This document shows, piece after piece, positions 62,645-64,000 of a DNA stretch of 64,000 nucleotides. Position numbers and translations under genes: made by a program. The stretch is from Skeletonema tropicum (Eukaryota; Bacillariophyta; Thalassiosirophyceae; Thalassiosirales; Thalassiosiraceae): NCBI GenBank assembly GCA_037178625.1, contig CM074130.1, positions 3,100,001 to 3,164,000 of the forward strand. The letters are read 5' to 3'. A model generated the notes under the pieces. It was not told where the DNA came from and ran no database searches. It saw only the letters and a program-made list of their open reading frames with translations. Numbering within the stretch: the first letter of the stretch is position 1; each line of letters starts with the position of its first letter.

Positions 62645-62675
62645 TGTACATACATATATATATATATGTATAAGT
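62645..62675. repeat. short TA-rich palindromic run
   Basis: GTACATACATATATATATATATGTATAAGTAC-like sequence: an alternating TA tract flanked by GTAC, next to the GGGTAC-dense region. Simple-sequence DNA, no gene. Confidence 0.7.
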
Positions 62676-62897
62676 ACTTCTATGTAAGACACTTCGACAC
62701 GGTACTATTATCTTGCGTCTGATAAGACAGGTACGTAGACGGAGCGACATTTTGATGATGTTTTTTCTCTGACTCACATCTCACATCTCACATCTCACCT
62801 GCGTGCACTGTTGTTGTTGTTCCTGCTTGCATGCTATCTGATTATTTGGCAGCGATGCGTCTACGAGACATAATACGTGGGGAGTATGAGCTGAAGG

Positions 62898-63743
62898 ATG
62901 ATCATGTCGAAAACGATTGTTACCGTAATGACGGTACTACTTGTATCACTACGCTCTACTACGGTTGTTTCTTTCTGTGCACCGACCTCGAGGGAAAGTA
63001 TGTTTCGACTCCGCAGTAGAGCTCTGTCATCATCTAAGACTTCTTCTGACACAGCATTTTGGAGCTCAAATCAAGACTGCTGGCGTCCGGATGTCCGGGA
63101 TGTTGAAAGGATCTCGTTCGGGCAGCCTGCGAAGAAGAAAGGAACTGGTAGCAGAGGAATACCTCACCGTCTAAATGAAGATGAGCGAAGATCATTCGAC
63201 CAAGCACGGAGACAGGGCTTCCTTCAGGTCACTGGGTCTGCATGGCGATCTCAACGTAGGGATGCCCCCCTGCTCAACACGTACAGAAGTTTGAGCGATG
63301 CACGTGGAAAACCAGCTATTGTATTGCATAAACTTAGCCCAACACCGTCGGGAGATCACGAAGATAAGTTGGTTGTAGATCTATCCCCGTTGCGCTTTCC
63401 TGAAGAGTTTGATACGGTTGGCAAAGAGCTGAAAGCAATGATTCAGGCAGAATACAATTTAGAAAGCTTCGTTGACAGTGAGGAAGGTCAACAAGACTCT
63501 GAAGAAGACGAACGGTTGAGTATCGTGGAAGCGAGCGATGAAGATCAATATGACACTCGGCCTATATATCAATTACCGCCATTTCAGCTTGGATGGAATG
63601 TATCACGTCAAGAAGGCAAGAAAATTGGAAAATATCTGGCTGAAATCTTTGATACAATAGAGAAATCAGCCTCAAAATCGAAGAAACAAAGAGGAGTAAA
63701 GCCAGGGAAAGGCAGACGTTCTGGTGGTTATGGCATCGGATAA
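62898..63743 (+). CDS. plastid-targeted protein, unknown family
   Basis: The 281-residue single-exon ORF starts MIMSKTIVTVMTVLLVSLRS (signal peptide) with the junction VVS-FCAPTSRESMFRLRSRAL, a clear diatom plastid presequence. The mature part is basic, then has an ordered stretch (GFLQVTGSAWRSQRRDAPLL; GKPAIVLHKLSP; DKLVVDLSPLRFPEEFDTVG), an acidic linker, and a conserved-looking segment (YQLPPFQLGWNVSRQEGKKI) before a basic Gly-rich end. No enzyme motif seen. Likely stromal. Confidence 0.75.
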   Translation: MIMSKTIVTVMTVLLVSLRSTTVVSFCAPTSRESMFRLRSRALSSSKTSSDTAFWSSNQDCWRPDVRDVERISFGQPAKKKGTGSRGIPHRLNEDERRSFDQARRQGFLQVTGSAWRSQRRDAPLLNTYRSLSDARGKPAIVLHKLSPTPSGDHEDKLVVDLSPLRFPEEFDTVGKELKAMIQAEYNLESFVDSEEGQQDSEEDERLSIVEASDEDQYDTRPIYQLPPFQLGWNVSRQEGKKIGKYLAEIFDTIEKSASKSKKQRGVKPGKGRRSGGYGIG

Positions 63744-63818
63744 ATCTATCAAACGACAATTGTAACTATCAGCTATGAAAAATTGTAACTTTATCATTCC
63801 TCTGTCAACAAGTGCGAA

Positions 63819-64000
63819 TTACTTTTTTGTGTCGAGAATGGGCTTCCGTTTCATTGTCCTAGGCTTGAACGATAGAACGCTGAGGGAAATAGAACTCGGA
63901 GCTTCGACATCGCCAACTCCAGTATCTTTGTTAGACTTTCCAACTCCTTCACTGTCACAATCCATTCTGTCTTTGTTTGTTTCCACTTGTAGTTTTGATG
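63819..64000 (-). CDS. 3' end of a gene entering from the right edge
   Basis: On the minus strand 60 codons are open from the window edge to TAA at 63819-63821, ending SLSVLSFKPRTMKRKPILDT-KK. The stretch moves from polar/acidic (DRMDCDSEGVGKSNKDTG) to basic, as in disordered C-termini of the large proteins here. Too short to assign. It converges with the plastid gene, 75 bp apart. Confidence 0.5.
   Translation of the reverse strand, partial: SKLQVETNKDRMDCDSEGVGKSNKDTGVGDVEAPSSISLSVLSFKPRTMKRKPILDTKK

Larger units (their letters stand above)
62004..62897. other. 894-bp gene-free region right of the satellite array
   Basis: Holds the GGGTAC-rich stretch (62270-62640), an alternating TA run, and TCTCACATC repeats (62771-62800, three copies of CACATCT-type) before the next gene. 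A 99-codon plus-strand frame (62151-62450) lies mostly inside the repeat-like stretch and is not convincing. Confidence 0.5.

Noticed and set aside
1..64000. tRNA or rRNA genes
   Set aside because: No T-arm-like GGTTCGAATCC box outside coding sequence and no rRNA-like conserved blocks were noticed by eye; weak ones could be missed.

Overview
This is a nuclear segment from a eukaryotic alga, most likely a centric diatom. Three lines of evidence support this. (1) Several predicted proteins start with a signal peptide followed directly by a diatom-type plastid presequence with a Phe at the junction (for example AVLSFQP, MAFSPM, VVSFCAP, VTSFSS). (2) Genes are compact, with short GT-AG introns of about 78-184 nt and one GC-AG intron. 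(3) Three motile-cilium genes (DNAAF4, DNAAF10/WDR92, CFAP53) sit beside plastid genes; among diatoms only centric species make flagellated sperm. There are no bacterial operons, and I saw no rRNA, tRNA or CRISPR array.

Layout: 1-4 kb holds DNAAF4 (cut by the left edge), a leucine-rich-repeat protein and a probable mitochondrial protein. 4.0-7.25 kb is a gene-free block flanked by 51-bp direct repeats; it carries a ~195-bp satellite, an array of six stem-conserved hairpins and other short repeats. 7.25-20.8 kb holds a TRM13-like tRNA methyltransferase, a ZCCHC9-like zinc-knuckle protein, large disordered nuclear-type proteins, a PDZ protein, a plasmepsin-V-like membrane aspartic protease and a small plastid membrane protein. 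21.4-26 kb holds dUTPase and the ribonucleotide reductase small subunit, both serving dNTP metabolism, plus a MORN protein and repeats. 26-41.5 kb holds coiled-coil proteins, a PhoD-type phosphatase, V-ATPase subunit D, a CHCHD2/10-like protein and a zinc-knuckle/GRF-like protein. 41.5-50.5 kb holds an organellar IleRS, a UQCC1/CBP3 chaperone with an added WW domain, a plastid membrane protein, DNAAF10 and a ubiquitin-like protein with a targeting leader. 50.5-58.8 kb holds a Cys-rich ORF broken by TGA, a membrane-anchored GH81 beta-1,3-glucanase, CFAP53, a plastid DnaJ and a plastid membrane protein. 58.8-62.9 kb is gene-free and contains a 185-bp satellite array related to the one at 4.5 kb. 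A plastid protein and the end of another gene close the window.

Most genes are arranged head-to-head or tail-to-tail with very short spacers (22-134 bp between converging ends; about 106 bp between some divergent starts), so shared bidirectional promoters are likely.

Most notable for follow-up: (a) five conserved genes (TRM13, ZCCHC9, zinc-knuckle/GRF, IleRS, DnaJ) need frame changes to be read through, and every site that can be assigned is a +1 shift; (b) a hairpin array with compensatory stem changes; (c) related satellites at both ends of the window, one with higher-order structure; (d) a 47-nt GT-AG segment inside DnaJ that covers the second zinc motif and would restore frame if spliced. 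Consensus insertion errors are the main competing explanation for (a). All function calls are made by reading motifs; no database search was run.
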